A DNA stretch of 64,000 nucleotides from JACDAE01 sp963744875 (GCA_963744875.1 CAVUVQ010000006.1:310001-374000), one strand, 5' to 3'; counted from the first letter of the stretch, positions 44,383 to 53,973 are shown. The notes: generated by a model from the letters alone, not told the origin. Program-made: numbers and translations.

Positions 44383-46193
44383 AGAAAATCAGCCTGCTTA
44401 TTTTATGTTTATCGAGAATGGAATGCCGTGCTTTTATGGCGCTCTCATCAATAAGTTCCTGGGCGGCCAGGCGATTGGCATTGACCATCTTTGTATAATG
44501 AGTGATCTCCTGTTCGCGGCGTATATCGTCCCATCCGAGAACCTCGCCTGCCAGTTCGGCAATGCGGCTGGATGCTTGAATTCCGGCGTCTCGTGTTTCA
44601 ATTGCGATATGGGTGCGACGTTCTAAAATATCATCGAGGTGAAGTGCTCCTTCATGGCTTACCGCATAAACAACCTCAACTTCAAGATACTCTGCTGCTC
44701 CCTCGATTGGCATTGCAAGTTCCGGATGCGTTGCCAGCAGAGCAAAAATCTCGTGGACAAGCGATCCATACCGTCCAAGCAGGTGATCAATATATTGAAG
44801 GGACAATCCAGCCTGTTGCGCAAGCTGTTCCCTTTGATTGCATAAAACATGCCAACCCGTTGCCCCCAACAAAGGCGTCGTCGCTGTGACGGATGGTGTA
44901 GGGGCGCGGTTTACAAGCCCGTCACGTTCTCCTACCCCGTCACGTTCTCCTACCCTGTCACGTTCCCCCACCCCGTCATACTCTCCTATGCTGGCTCCAT
45001 CATGCTTCCCCATCTCACGTACAGCGGCATCCATCACGTCCTTTGCCATCACTCGATAAGTAGTATATTTACCTCCAACGATAGTGAACAAGCCGTCGGG
45101 TCCTGCAAGCACAGCATGTTCGCGACTGAGAGCCGCCGTCTTCTGACCTTTGCTACTGAGGAGTGGTCGCACGCCAGCATAAACCCCGACAATATCTTCG
45201 TGCGTCAAGGGCGTTCGTAGCCACTTGTTGACTTCATTCAGCAAATAGTTAATATCAGAAGCATTTGCCACTGGTTCGTTGCGATCGAAGTCCCAGGGAG
45301 TGTCAGTTGTGCCAATAATCCAGTAGCGTCCCCACGGTCTGACTACCAGCACACTATCTCCGGTCGGGGCGATAAAGCCCGTTGCAGAAGTGATGCTCTC
45401 CGCAGGAACAAGAATATGAACGCCCTTGGCCGGTCGTACCTCTACCTGTGCCTCGCCAGACAGTTGTTGCACGAGATCAGCCCATACTCCGCTGGCGTTG
45501 ATTACACAGCGTCCACGGACCTCCAGGTTTTGTCCGGTTTCTGTATCACGTGCCTGCACACCCACGACGCGCGAACCATCACGCAGCATCCCCGTAACTT
45601 CCAGGCGTGTGCCTATCAGTGCTCCATACTGTGCTGCCGTGCGTGCCACTGTCAAGGGTATGCCGGGCATCATCAAAGATAACATCATAATATTGCACAG
45701 CTCCTGTGACGCGCTCAGCATCTAACGCTGGCATCTCCTGTAATGCAGTTTTCTTCAGAAGATGGCGATGGCCGGGCATGCCTGCTGGTCGTGCTCCACC
45801 AAGCAGATCATAAAGCAGCACGCCAGCCCCCATATACGCTCGTTCCCAGCCACGATGGCTCAATGGGAACAGGAACGGCGTTGGTCGTGTCAGGTGAGGA
45901 CACAGGCGCTCGACCATAAGATTGCGCTCGTGCGCCGCCTGCCGGACAAGTGAGAAGTTAAGTTGTTGCAGGTAGCGCAGACCACCATGAAATGTTTTGC
46001 CTGAACGCGAGGATGTCCCGCTGGCGAGATCCTGCGCTTCGAGCAAGGCTACCGTCAGCCCACGACCGACGGCATCGAGAGCCGTACCCGCTCCGGTGAT
46101 TCCTCCTCCGATCACGATAACATCAAAGGTTTGTTCCTTCATCTGACGAATTGTTTGAATGCGCTGCTCATGTCCTAATTGTGTGGTTTCCAT
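44345..46193 (-). CDS. glpD: Glycerol-3-phosphate dehydrogenase (FAD), with a +1 frameshift and an in-frame repeat insertion
   Basis: The N-terminal part (46193 to about 45655) has the FAD fold 'FDVIVIGGGITGAGTALDA', 'LLEAQDLASGTSSRSGKTFH' and 'GGLRYL'. After 'YYDVIFDDARHTL' the frame shifts +1 near 45655 to 'TVARTAAQYGALIGTRLEV'. It continues with the substrate and FAD region ('GRCVINASGVWADLV', 'FDRNEPVANASDINYLLNEV', 'VGGKYTTYRVMAKD') and the C-terminal helical domain. Between 'REMGKHDGAS' and 'PSVTATTPLLGA' an extra stretch of about 30 residues (repeated GVGERD) comes from a TAGGGGCG repeat. GGGAG stands six bases before ATG 46193. It oxidises glycerol 3-phosphate to dihydroxyacetone phosphate at the membrane. 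Confidence 0.88.
44897..45001. repeat. TAGGGGCG repeat plus four 18-bp tandem units inside glpD
   Basis: GTAGGGGCGCGGTTTACAAG followed by CCCG repeats the copy at 9977. It runs into about four copies of an 18-base unit of the type ACGTTCTCCTACCCCGTC. Because 18 is a multiple of three and the insertion keeps the frame, glpD reads through it on the minus strand as a polar GVGERD repeat. Confidence 0.82.
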
Positions 46194-46231
46194 GATCATC
46201 TCCCAGGTGAAAATTAACATTCACATTCTTT

Positions 46232-46260
46232 ATTCTAAGATGTATGTAATTTTTTAACAA
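46232..46260 (-). promoter_or_regulatory. Promoter of glpD
   Basis: On the minus strand: TTGTTA, 17 bases, TAGAAT, with the predicted transcript start near 46225 and the GGGAG ribosome binding site about 25 bases further on. Confidence 0.6.
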
Positions 46261-46456
46261 GTCGATCCCATTTTTATACAAAACTCTTCTTTATTTATGT
46301 AAGAGCTTTTCTGTAAAGGAAAGGCCTATTTTCTATATGAAACTTTTTAATTCTACTATACGTATTAGTAAAGGTGTTTAAAAGCGTTGCTTCTCGTGAA
46401 TACGCCCGGATATCTAAACAAAATGTTTGTACAGAGCAGTAAAAGGAGAAAAAAAG

Positions 46457-46918
46457 ATGTATCCATACGATCAGAACAACCAGCAAATGTATCAACAATA
46501 CGCCAACCATGCAGAGCAAGGCACCTATTCACAAATTCCTGAGCAGGAAGCGTATCAGAACTATGGACAATTCATACAGAATGCGCCTCCTCAAATGGTA
46601 CAGCAGGCTCACGAGCAGTATTACCAGCAAATGCCTCCACAGCAACGCGGTAATCTGATGCAAGGACTGATGGGAGGACTTATGCAACGTGGAGCAACAC
46701 CGCAACAAATGGGCATTCAGAATACTGACCCATATAGCATGTCTCCTCAAGAAGCAGCTCGTGCCACCAGTTATGCACAGCAACAACAGCCCGATGTTCT
46801 GCATCAGATTATGGGTCCTGGTGGTCCACTGGGAAGTACAGGTGCGAAATTGGCGGTTGCGGGTATTGCAGCCTTTGCAGCCAAGCAGATGCTTGGTGGT
46901 GGCGGAATGAAACTATAA
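46457..46918 (+). CDS. Gln/Tyr-rich low-complexity protein with hydrophobic C-terminus
   Basis: A 153-residue protein; ATG 46457 follows AAAAGGAG. The first 120 residues are rich in Gln, Tyr, Asn, Met and Pro ('MYPYDQNNQQMYQQYANHAE') with little charge, a prion-like or disordered composition. 'QRGNLMQGLMGGLMQRG' lies in the middle. The last 35 residues hold a short Ala-rich hydrophobic helix ('AKLAVAGIAAFAAKQM') and a Gly-rich end. Comparable Q-rich proteins are seen in multicellular-like bacteria, but no function is known to me. It is convergent with the kinase cluster, 34 bases apart. Confidence 0.72.
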   Translation: MYPYDQNNQQMYQQYANHAEQGTYSQIPEQEAYQNYGQFIQNAPPQMVQQAHEQYYQQMPPQQRGNLMQGLMGGLMQRGATPQQMGIQNTDPYSMSPQEAARATSYAQQQQPDVLHQIMGPGGPLGSTGAKLAVAGIAAFAAKQMLGGGGMKL

Positions 46919-46952
46919 GTTGTCCCAGGAAAAACGATAGCATGCCCACTAG

Positions 46953-48662
46953 CTAGCCCTGGCACACATTTGTAGTGCTACTCGTCGGACACGATTTGAT
47001 GGTAAAGTTTGTGAGCGAGGCATTGGGAATTTGTGCGTAATAGAGACGTGCCTGCGGGTCTGTATAGGGCACCGCAGGCGAACTCCCAACGGTCTCTTTG
47101 GTGACGAGAAAAAGCGTGCCGGGTTTGAGCAAGTTTGTATAGCCTGGATAAGATTGCTTATTGAGGTGTAATGTACCATTGTTGTATGCAAGCTGCCAGC
47201 GTGCCGGACTATTCTCCAGTGTGTTGCTGACGAGCCATGCATAGTATACATAGCCCTGCGGAGGAGGTGGAACATTGCGCATATCTATCTCTATTTGATC
47301 ATAATTACCGACACTGGCACTGGTACTATGGAAAAATGTAACGTGTCCTACCACCGGTGTGGGTCCGACAGGTGGCGTACTGGTTGTTTGTAAAGCAAAG
47401 ATGCCTGCGCCTCCAGCGAGCAAAAGAAGCAGGAAGAGTATACCAAAGAGAAGCACACGCCCTTTGCCCGAGCGAAGTTGAAAGCGGGAAGGGTTGCTTT
47501 TTTGCACGTCTGGTATATATGTTTGCTCAGAACCTACGGGAACGAAGCCAAAATATGGTGTATATCCCGATGGAGGCGACGTTGATCCTGGCCTGGCTTC
47601 AGGTAGTGAGTATGGAGGCGTCATCGTAGGGTTCCTATGTTCGGCTGCTCTCACCGGGTTATATCCTGGATTGGGAGGGACTATGTCTGGTATGCCGGGA
47701 GATGGCATGGGAAACGATGATGCACCAGTCTGTAGCGGATAGCCAGGATTACTTACTGACGATGTACTGCGTCCAGGTAGCGGGATATTCAAGGCCTGGG
47801 CCAGCGCTATTGTCATATCCATTGCGCTGCCATAGCGATCTTCCGGACTCTTGGCAATACTTTTGAGGATGATCGCTGACACGGCAGGTGGAATCCGAGG
47901 GTTGATTAGCATCGGTGGCGTTGGGACTTCGTGGATGTGTTGCATAATGATGGCGATGGCCGTGTCGGCCCGAAATGGCGTAATACCTGTCGTCATCTCG
48001 TAGAGAATAATACCCAGTGAATAGAGATCACAGCGCCTGTCTCCTTTTTCCCCAAGTGCTTGCTCTGGTGCAATATACATGGGAGTACCAACTAGAGAAC
48101 CTAGCACTGTACCAGTCTGCACACCCTGCATACGTGCAACACCAAAATCAGTCAGAATTGGTTCGCCCATTGTGTGTGTGGTAGGAAGGCGCTGGTCGAG
48201 CAGGATGTTGGCAGGTTTAATATCGCGGTGCACCATGCCTTTCTGATGAGCGTAGTCAAGTGCCCGGCTGGTAACGGCGAAGAGATAGACAATATCGCTC
48301 CATGACGGAATATTGCCTTTGCGCGAGGTGCTATTAATATAATCAGATAACGTTTGCCCCTTCACATAATCCATTACCATATAAGGTGTTGGTGTCTCTG
48401 ATTCAGGCGGTTGTGAGATCTGGAAGTCGTGGATACGCACGATATTGGGGTGGTCCAACGAAGCAACGAGCCTGGCCTCACGCTCGAAGCGAATGAGAAA
48501 ATCAGGGTCATTTTTAATCTCTGTTAGCATGAGCTTAATTGCGACATGACGACGTAACTGGGGATCGAATGCCTTCCACACTTCTGCCATGCCCCCACGT
48601 CCCAGTAGCATCTGCAATTCGTATTTTCCCAGGTGCCGCGATCGTGTCGGTTCTATGCTCAT
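46953..48662 (-). CDS. One-pass transmembrane Ser/Thr kinase with short RskA-like extracellular domain (cluster kinase 3)
   Basis: A 569-residue receptor kinase in one frame. The kinase (about 11-275) has 'LGRGGMAEVWK', 'VAIKLM', 'HRDIKPANILLD', 'DFGVARM' and 'GTPMYIAPEQ', all intact. A Pro-rich linker (about 285-400) precedes the membrane helix 'VLLFGILFLLLLLAGGAGIF'. The outside part (about 140 residues) starts 'VGHVTFFHSTSASVGNYDQI' and has 'PPPPQGYVYYAWL', the beta-sandwich pattern of anti-sigma-K type domains and of the first half of its cluster mates. It lacks their helical second half. GAGGAAAGAGGACGC precedes the ATG. It is the last gene of the cluster. Confidence 0.88.
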   Translation of the reverse strand: MSIEPTRSRHLGKYELQMLLGRGGMAEVWKAFDPQLRRHVAIKLMLTEIKNDPDFLIRFEREARLVASLDHPNIVRIHDFQISQPPESETPTPYMVMDYVKGQTLSDYINSTSRKGNIPSWSDIVYLFAVTSRALDYAHQKGMVHRDIKPANILLDQRLPTTHTMGEPILTDFGVARMQGVQTGTVLGSLVGTPMYIAPEQALGEKGDRRCDLYSLGIILYEMTTGITPFRADTAIAIIMQHIHEVPTPPMLINPRIPPAVSAIILKSIAKSPEDRYGSAMDMTIALAQALNIPLPGRSTSSVSNPGYPLQTGASSFPMPSPGIPDIVPPNPGYNPVRAAEHRNPTMTPPYSLPEARPGSTSPPSGYTPYFGFVPVGSEQTYIPDVQKSNPSRFQLRSGKGRVLLFGILFLLLLLAGGAGIFALQTTSTPPVGPTPVVGHVTFFHSTSASVGNYDQIEIDMRNVPPPPQGYVYYAWLVSNTLENSPARWQLAYNNGTLHLNKQSYPGYTNLLKPGTLFLVTKETVGSSPAVPYTDPQARLYYAQIPNASLTNFTIKSCPTSSTTNVCQG

Positions 48663-48695
48663 GCGTCCTCTTTCCTCTATTGAAACCAGGGTGGG

Positions 48696-50225
48696 TTAGA
48701 GACTTTGTGGCAACTGCCGCGTAATAGTCAACGTTGCCATTTGCTGGATTTCGTAGTGTGCCTGAATAATGCCTCCCTGCACGGTATTTGTGATGGGATT
48801 AAGCTGCCCAATGTAAGCATAGGTGGCGTCTGTTACCATTTGATCCAGCAGATCACCCATCGCCTGTTGCTTTAACTGATTGAGATTATTCCCGGTCAGG
48901 AAGAGCGTTCTGGCATCGTCGTGCGCTTGCTTGAGCCAATTCCCGGCCCTTTTAACATCATCGAGAATACGGGCTGTACGCTGGAGCATTTCTGGCGAGA
49001 TGTCAGTTGCTCTGGCTACCTGTCCGACATGCAACTGTACATGATCAATATAGCCAGGTGGGTCTACGTTATAGTCGCTTGGTATCTGATGCTGCGGATC
49101 AACGGTCAGGAGCGCGACACGCCCTGTAGCACGGTTGACCAGCACCGGCGTTCCGGTGGGTACATCGACATGGACATTAGTAGTGCCATCCAGGTAATCT
49201 AGAATACGAATAAACTGCTGTCTCATCTGATCCAGTTGCGTTGGGGTTGTAGCGGCACCATTCCAGTAGTCCCGTGCACTGATAGACCACTCAAAAACCT
49301 TCTCAGTATTTTTGAGCATCCAGTTATCAAGGCCGCCTGGTAATCCCAGCACATTAATATTAGTTTCATTATAAAAGAGATGACGAATGTGTATCAAGGC
49401 ACTGAAGCCGGGTGCATCGCCAGGAATTTGCCCCTGCGGAATTTCTCCATAATAGCGCCATGTTGAGCGATCTGAAGAGGGAGCAGCAGGTGTCTGATTC
49501 GCGTCTTCTTCAGTAATGAGAATGCGACTGGTCGTAGAGATCAAATTGTTATTGCGCTTATCGCCATAGTAGGTGAAGTTTACCTGTTTATTCTGTACCG
49601 GAAGATTGTTTGTGAGTAGGAGCGGTGGTTGAATAGGCCGTGGTCCGGTCTGATCTTTCGTCTGCAATGGATTTTTGTCAGGTAGTAACCAGGCATAATA
49701 GCTTTTGCCCGGATGGGGGTCGGACACATTTTGGAGTGCAATTTGCATGTGATCGGCGATGCCCTGGGCTGTTCCAGTTACTGATTGTCCGCTGCTGATG
49801 TAATATGCGTGCCCTATAATCGTGCTCGTTACAACTGGAGTAGTATGGTTATTAAGAAGTGTATAAGTGCCCAGTGCCCCTCCCAGCAGGAGGAGGATCA
49901 ATAGAGGGATCAAAATCATAAAAAGCTTATTACGGTTCTGTTTTTTTGCAGCGGGTTGCTGAGGTATATATGGAGGTGGTGGCGCGGGCGGTAAGATGTT
50001 TGTTGGTGGTTGAGGTGTGAGAGATGGGTTTGGCGTTGGATAAGCTAGCACCGGCGTGAAGGTGCTATTGGGAGTGCCCATTGGTCTCCTTGTTGCGTCT
50101 GACTCAATGGGAGCGGAGATAGTCTCTGCATTTTCTATATCAACTGGAGCACGTCGGGACCAGGGGGCTGCGGGTGTGGGCATGTCCTCATCATGGGAGA
50201 AATGACGCTGGCTGGCCGAGTACAT
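48696..50225 (-). CDS. Linker, membrane helix and extracellular sensor of cluster kinase 2 (+1 frame)
   Basis: A 509-residue open part in the +1 frame relative to the kinase domain gene at 50191-51117, overlapping it by 35 bases. No ribosome binding site precedes its first ATG, so it most likely continues the kinase as one protein broken by one extra base. A Pro-rich linker leads to the helix 'FMILIPLLILLLLGGALGTY'. Outside are a beta part ('IIGHAYYISSGQS', 'DHMQIALQNV', 'GKSYYAWLL', 'ILITEEDAN') and a helical part ('LIHIRHLFYNE', 'GLPGGLDNWMLKNTEKVFEW', 'RILDYLDGT'). The helical part is shared with the sensors at 51172 and 52696. The ligand is unknown. Confidence 0.85.
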   Translation of the reverse strand: MYSASQRHFSHDEDMPTPAAPWSRRAPVDIENAETISAPIESDATRRPMGTPNSTFTPVLAYPTPNPSLTPQPPTNILPPAPPPPYIPQQPAAKKQNRNKLFMILIPLLILLLLGGALGTYTLLNNHTTPVVTSTIIGHAYYISSGQSVTGTAQGIADHMQIALQNVSDPHPGKSYYAWLLPDKNPLQTKDQTGPRPIQPPLLLTNNLPVQNKQVNFTYYGDKRNNNLISTTSRILITEEDANQTPAAPSSDRSTWRYYGEIPQGQIPGDAPGFSALIHIRHLFYNETNINVLGLPGGLDNWMLKNTEKVFEWSISARDYWNGAATTPTQLDQMRQQFIRILDYLDGTTNVHVDVPTGTPVLVNRATGRVALLTVDPQHQIPSDYNVDPPGYIDHVQLHVGQVARATDISPEMLQRTARILDDVKRAGNWLKQAHDDARTLFLTGNNLNQLKQQAMGDLLDQMVTDATYAYIGQLNPITNTVQGGIIQAHYEIQQMATLTITRQLPQSL

Positions 50226-51117
50226 CGGGCCGAGGCACTTTCATAGCATCAGCCAGTGTAGCCGTCAGGGACGCGGCGCTATCGAAGCGCGAGGCCGGAT
50301 CTTTCGCCAGGCAGCGCATGATCACCAGCGCCAACGGTGGCGAAATGCGTGGGTTGATGAGTATCGGGGCAGTGGGGGTCGAATGAATGTGTTGTGTGAT
50401 AACATCAAGTGGCGTATTGCCACGAAATGGCGTCACGCCTGTCACGATTTCGTAGAGGATTACTCCCAACGAGTAGAGGTCGCTGCGTGCATCGCCTGGA
50501 TACCCACGAGCCTGTTCGGGTGAGATATAGAGTGGAGTGCCAAGTTGAGCGCCACTGATACTTGTTGCGGAGGTACTTAAAAGTTTCGCCACCCCAAAAT
50601 CGGTCAGGATTGGTTCACCCATAGTATTGTGAGTGGTGTTGCGCTGATCAAGGAGAATGTTAGCCGGTTTAATATCGCGGTAAATCATCCCTTGTTGATG
50701 GGCATAATCTATTGCCAGGCTAATGGATGTAAAAAGATTGACGGTCTCTGTAGGCGAGGGAATCTGCCCACGGCTGGATGTTCTGCGCAAGTAATCGGCC
50801 AGCGTCTCACCTTCGACATAATTCATGACCATATAGGCAATCGGGGATTGTGCGCCTTTTCCATCATCATCGGGCTGGTAAATCTGGAAATCGTGCACCT
50901 GCACAATATTGGGATGGTGGAGCGATGCGATCAATTGAGCTTCGCGTCGAAAACGGTTGGCGAAGTTGGGATCGTCGCGCAGGTTGGGTTGAAGAAGTTT
51001 GATCGCAACGTAGCGTTGCAACTGAGTATCAAGCGCTTTCCACACTTCAGCCATTCCACCATGGCCCAGACGTTCCACCAGTTCATATTTCCCCAACCGT
51101 TTCGGTGTCGTATCCAT
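50191..51117 (-). CDS. Kinase domain of cluster kinase 2
   Basis: 308 residues of PknB-like kinase: 'LGHGGMAEVWK', 'VAIKLL', 'YRDIKPANILLD' (Tyr replaces the usual His but the catalytic Asp is present), 'DFGVAKL', 'GTPLYISPEQ' and 'RSDLYSLGVILYEIVTG'. The frame ends about 20 residues past the kinase domain, exactly where the linker of its paralogues begins. The continuation lies in the +1 frame (48696-50225). AAAGGGAATATC precedes the ATG. The gene starts 54 bases after the stand-alone sensor in the same direction. Confidence 0.88.
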   Translation of the reverse strand: MDTTPKRLGKYELVERLGHGGMAEVWKALDTQLQRYVAIKLLQPNLRDDPNFANRFRREAQLIASLHHPNIVQVHDFQIYQPDDDGKGAQSPIAYMVMNYVEGETLADYLRRTSSRGQIPSPTETVNLFTSISLAIDYAHQQGMIYRDIKPANILLDQRNTTHNTMGEPILTDFGVAKLLSTSATSISGAQLGTPLYISPEQARGYPGDARSDLYSLGVILYEIVTGVTPFRGNTPLDVITQHIHSTPTAPILINPRISPPLALVIMRCLAKDPASRFDSAASLTATLADAMKVPRPDVLGQPASFLP

Positions 51118-51171
51118 ATACGATATTCCCTTTCCTCGTGTTTATATTATTTTTTAATAGATGCTTTTGCA

Positions 51172-52440
51172 CTAGCCGCAGGTTACGCCTGTTGCCGTGC
51201 ATGGTTGGATAATAAAGGTGGCGAGGCGTTGAATATTATAATGGATTTGTGCGACGCCCTCCTTCACTTGCAACGTACTGGGATCCGTCTGCCCGACGAA
51301 GGCGTTATTTGTTTGTGTGAACAGATCGTCGAAAACTTTTGTTGCAGCAGGCTGGAGCAGTTGACCCTGTGGCATTTGCAGGAGAGTCTCTGCATCCTTA
51401 TGGGCATTGCCTAACCAGAATTGAACGTTGTCGATAGCGCTGGTGATGCGAACAGCCAGGGCTCTCTGATCTGCGTCGACTCCGGGAGATTGCGTGATCT
51501 CACGAAGGTGGTTGCCGATATGTTTCAGGTAACCAGGCGGGGTTTGCGTCGGATCAATCTCCAACAAGCCTACACGCGCTATGATCGGGTCAACCTCTAT
51601 CGCAGCTAACCCTTGAGGCAATTTCTCAGTGCGCACAAACTGTGATCCATCCAGGTAGTCCATCATGCGCACAAGTTGCCGTTGCTTAAAGGCTGGTTCA
51701 TTTGAATCTCTGGCACTGCCAGCCCATTCCAGTAACTTCTGTGTGTTTCTGAAGAGCCAGATATCCAAACCTCCTACGAGTCCAGCCGTTTTCAATTTGG
51801 GGTCCTGTGCTAGCAAGTGACGGAGATGATTGAGTAAGCTAAAATGATCAAGAGTATCGAGAGGGTTAGGCGTCTCTGAAAAAGCTGCTCCATAGATCCA
51901 GGCACTTTTATCAAGAGTATAATTCACGGGTGGTGTGTTTGCATCTTCTTCGGTGACAAGGAAACGGCTATAACTGGCTAAAATATCGGTATGATGGCTA
52001 TCACCTGAGTATGTCAATGTTGCTTCCCCGTTCTGTACAGGAAGAGTGCCTAACATCAGGGGTAGTGCCTGCGTTTTGCTATCACTTAATAACCAGACAT
52101 AATAGCTTTTTCCTGCGGTGGGAGGATGAATATTCTGGAATGAGATCTGCATCTGATCGGCTATTCCCGCATTGCTGGATAAGCTGATCTGGCCGCTATT
52201 CACAAAAAACGCGTGACCAACGATCGTGCTTTGTACTGGAGTTGCGGCTGGCGTCTGCTTAAGCTTGAGAAAGGCAAATATGCTTCCACCAATTATAATG
52301 ATTAAAGCCAGCACTATGCCACCCCACAGATAAGGAGACCTGCCTCTTTTGTTTGCAGGTTGCCAGTTTGCAGGCTGGCCTCCATTATTCCCATATTGTT
52401 GAGCCGCATAGTCGCTTGTAGAAGGTCGATTGGCGCTCAT
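51172..52440 (-). CDS. Stand-alone transmembrane sensor, paralogue of the kinase-linked sensors
   Basis: A 422-residue protein without a kinase. A short Asn/Gln-rich cytoplasmic tail (about 1-35) is followed by the membrane helix 'GGIVLALIIIIGGSIFAFL'. The extracellular part shares all landmarks with the 48696 and 52696 sensors: 'IVGHAFFVNSGQ', 'IADQMQISFQNI', 'GKSYYVWLL', 'FLVTEEDAN', 'LLNHLRHLLAQDP', 'GLVGGLDIWLFRNTQKLLEW' and 'LVRMMDYLDG'. GAGGAGAG precedes the ATG. It sits between two sensor-kinase genes, so it may pair with their extracellular domains as co-receptor, decoy or regulator. That role is inference. Confidence 0.8.
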   Translation of the reverse strand: MSANRPSTSDYAAQQYGNNGGQPANWQPANKRGRSPYLWGGIVLALIIIIGGSIFAFLKLKQTPAATPVQSTIVGHAFFVNSGQISLSSNAGIADQMQISFQNIHPPTAGKSYYVWLLSDSKTQALPLMLGTLPVQNGEATLTYSGDSHHTDILASYSRFLVTEEDANTPPVNYTLDKSAWIYGAAFSETPNPLDTLDHFSLLNHLRHLLAQDPKLKTAGLVGGLDIWLFRNTQKLLEWAGSARDSNEPAFKQRQLVRMMDYLDGSQFVRTEKLPQGLAAIEVDPIIARVGLLEIDPTQTPPGYLKHIGNHLREITQSPGVDADQRALAVRITSAIDNVQFWLGNAHKDAETLLQMPQGQLLQPAATKVFDDLFTQTNNAFVGQTDPSTLQVKEGVAQIHYNIQRLATFIIQPCTATGVTCG

Positions 52441-52652
52441 ATTCTCTCCTCTATTGCTCTATGATGAAATACTTCATAAGCGTTATAATACAAGGAAACG
52501 ATGTTCGCTTAAAAGAATGTGTTGAAAAAATGTTGCTGAGACTAGTATAAAATAGAATTGGGGCGTTGCCAATGGTATAAGTCACAAAAATTCTCGAGTT
52601 ATTCTCAACTCGTCTATATTCGTGTCTGAATAATTTATTGAAGCAGCGTCAG

Positions 52653-52678
52653 GGGGTCCGAATGCGCTTCGGATCCCC
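52653..52678 (-). terminator. GC-rich hairpin between the first cluster gene and the stand-alone sensor
   Basis: GGGGTCCGAA (52653-52662) pairs with TTCGGATCCCC (52668-52678) around a short loop, just after the stop of the 52696 gene. No T-run follows on the minus strand, so it may attenuate or process the transcript rather than end it. Confidence 0.5.
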
Positions 52679-52695
52679 TACAGCATTACATGCGT

Positions 52696-53973
52696 TCAGG
52701 CATGATGAAAGTCAAGTTCAGCTATGTATTGAGCCTCGATATAGGCCTGTGAAGCACCAGCAGAACCCAGAACGGGCTGTGGAGCTGGATCTGGTGGTAT
52801 CGTACGTCCAACATAAGAGTCGACTGCTGTGTTTTTAAGCTGGAGAGCTATGTTGGTAATCGTTGGATTGTTCAACGTAGTAGCTTTCAATATATCAACG
52901 GTGTCGGTGCGCATTTTTTGCACCCAATCTCGCAGATCGCTCAAGGCATTTTCAACATTTTGTACATGCCCTAACTGCGCCGGATTTCCTTGCGCTGACT
53001 GTTTGAAGGCGTCTAATTGCGCCGCGAGGATATCGAGATAGCCCTGCTGTTTGGGAGAGGAAAGCAGGCCAATTGATGCGTGTTCCAATGGATGATATTT
53101 GGCGGGCAAGTCTCCTGTGCTTAGCGCATAATTTGTTCCGTCAATCACCTCTATAATGCGTGTTGCCTGCCGTCTGACCAGCCCGTAATCGGGCCGAATT
53201 TGTAAACTATCATCGATACTACCAGCCTTGTCATTTAAAGATTTGATCGTTTCTAGCAGATCAGTAACCACGCTTTGATGATTGGGTAACCCTGGTGTGG
53301 CGTAGAGAATGTTTTTGAGGTAAGACTGGGTATTATTATCGAATTGTGCCTGGTAGACTGTCTGGTTTGACGGTGTCTGAGGTGTACTTCCGCTACTTTC
53401 TTGCGTGATACTAAAACCCTGGATTTTCGTCAACAAGTTACTATGTGTTTTGTCACCCGGATAGGTGTAGGTGATTGAGCCGTTTTGCAACGTGAGCGGT
53501 CCCAGCAATTGCATCAGGCCGTTCTCATCTTGAAACCATGCAACATAACTCTTCCCATCGGCAGGTGCAGGGACGTTTTGCATTTCGATGCGTATCTGAT
53601 CGTTATGTCCTAATGCATCATCCAGGAAGAAAGCATGACCAACTGTGGTCGTTGCCTTTGCCGCTGTTGGAGCCTGCTGTCTGCTCTTGAGCAGCGCATT
53701 TGCCCCAATGGCACTTATGAGTACGAAGAGGATGAGAAGCAACACTCCACAGACAAGATAGATTGGTGTGTCGGTAAAACGTGGTTGTCTAATAGGCACC
53801 TTTGCGGCAGGAAGTGGGGGAACAACTGGTGGTGCAGGTGGTTGTGCTGCTGGCGGTGGAACGAAAGGGACGACTATTTTATTTGACTGCGTGTTGCTAG
53901 TAACACGCATCTCGTCGGTGTTGCCCGGCGGTATCGACTGGCAGTTTTCCCGACTGCCCGAAACGGGCTGCAT
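52696..53973 (-). CDS. Linker, membrane helix and extracellular sensor of cluster kinase 1 (+1 frame)
   Basis: A 425-residue open part in the +1 frame relative to the kinase domain at 53897-55057, overlapping it by 77 bases, with no ribosome binding site at its first ATG. A Pro/Ala-rich linker ('PPPAAQPPAPPVVPPLPAAK') is followed by the helix 'IYLVCGVLLLILFVLISAIG'. Outside are 'VGHAFFLDDALGHNDQIRIE', 'DGKSYVAWF', 'ITYTYPGD', and helical segments with 'TRIIEVIDGT' near the middle. These correspond to the beta and helical halves of the neighbouring sensors but are more diverged. It probably forms one receptor protein with the kinase part. Confidence 0.82.
   Translation of the reverse strand: MQPVSGSRENCQSIPPGNTDEMRVTSNTQSNKIVVPFVPPPAAQPPAPPVVPPLPAAKVPIRQPRFTDTPIYLVCGVLLLILFVLISAIGANALLKSRQQAPTAAKATTTVGHAFFLDDALGHNDQIRIEMQNVPAPADGKSYVAWFQDENGLMQLLGPLTLQNGSITYTYPGDKTHSNLLTKIQGFSITQESSGSTPQTPSNQTVYQAQFDNNTQSYLKNILYATPGLPNHQSVVTDLLETIKSLNDKAGSIDDSLQIRPDYGLVRRQATRIIEVIDGTNYALSTGDLPAKYHPLEHASIGLLSSPKQQGYLDILAAQLDAFKQSAQGNPAQLGHVQNVENALSDLRDWVQKMRTDTVDILKATTLNNPTITNIALQLKNTAVDSYVGRTIPPDPAPQPVLGSAGASQAYIEAQYIAELDFHHA

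Noticed and set aside
53897..53973. G GGA AAA heptamer as a -1 slippery site in the kinase 1 overlap
   Set aside because: The heptamer is in the right register for -1 slippage, but the sensor continues in the +1 frame, so -1 slippage would not join the two parts.
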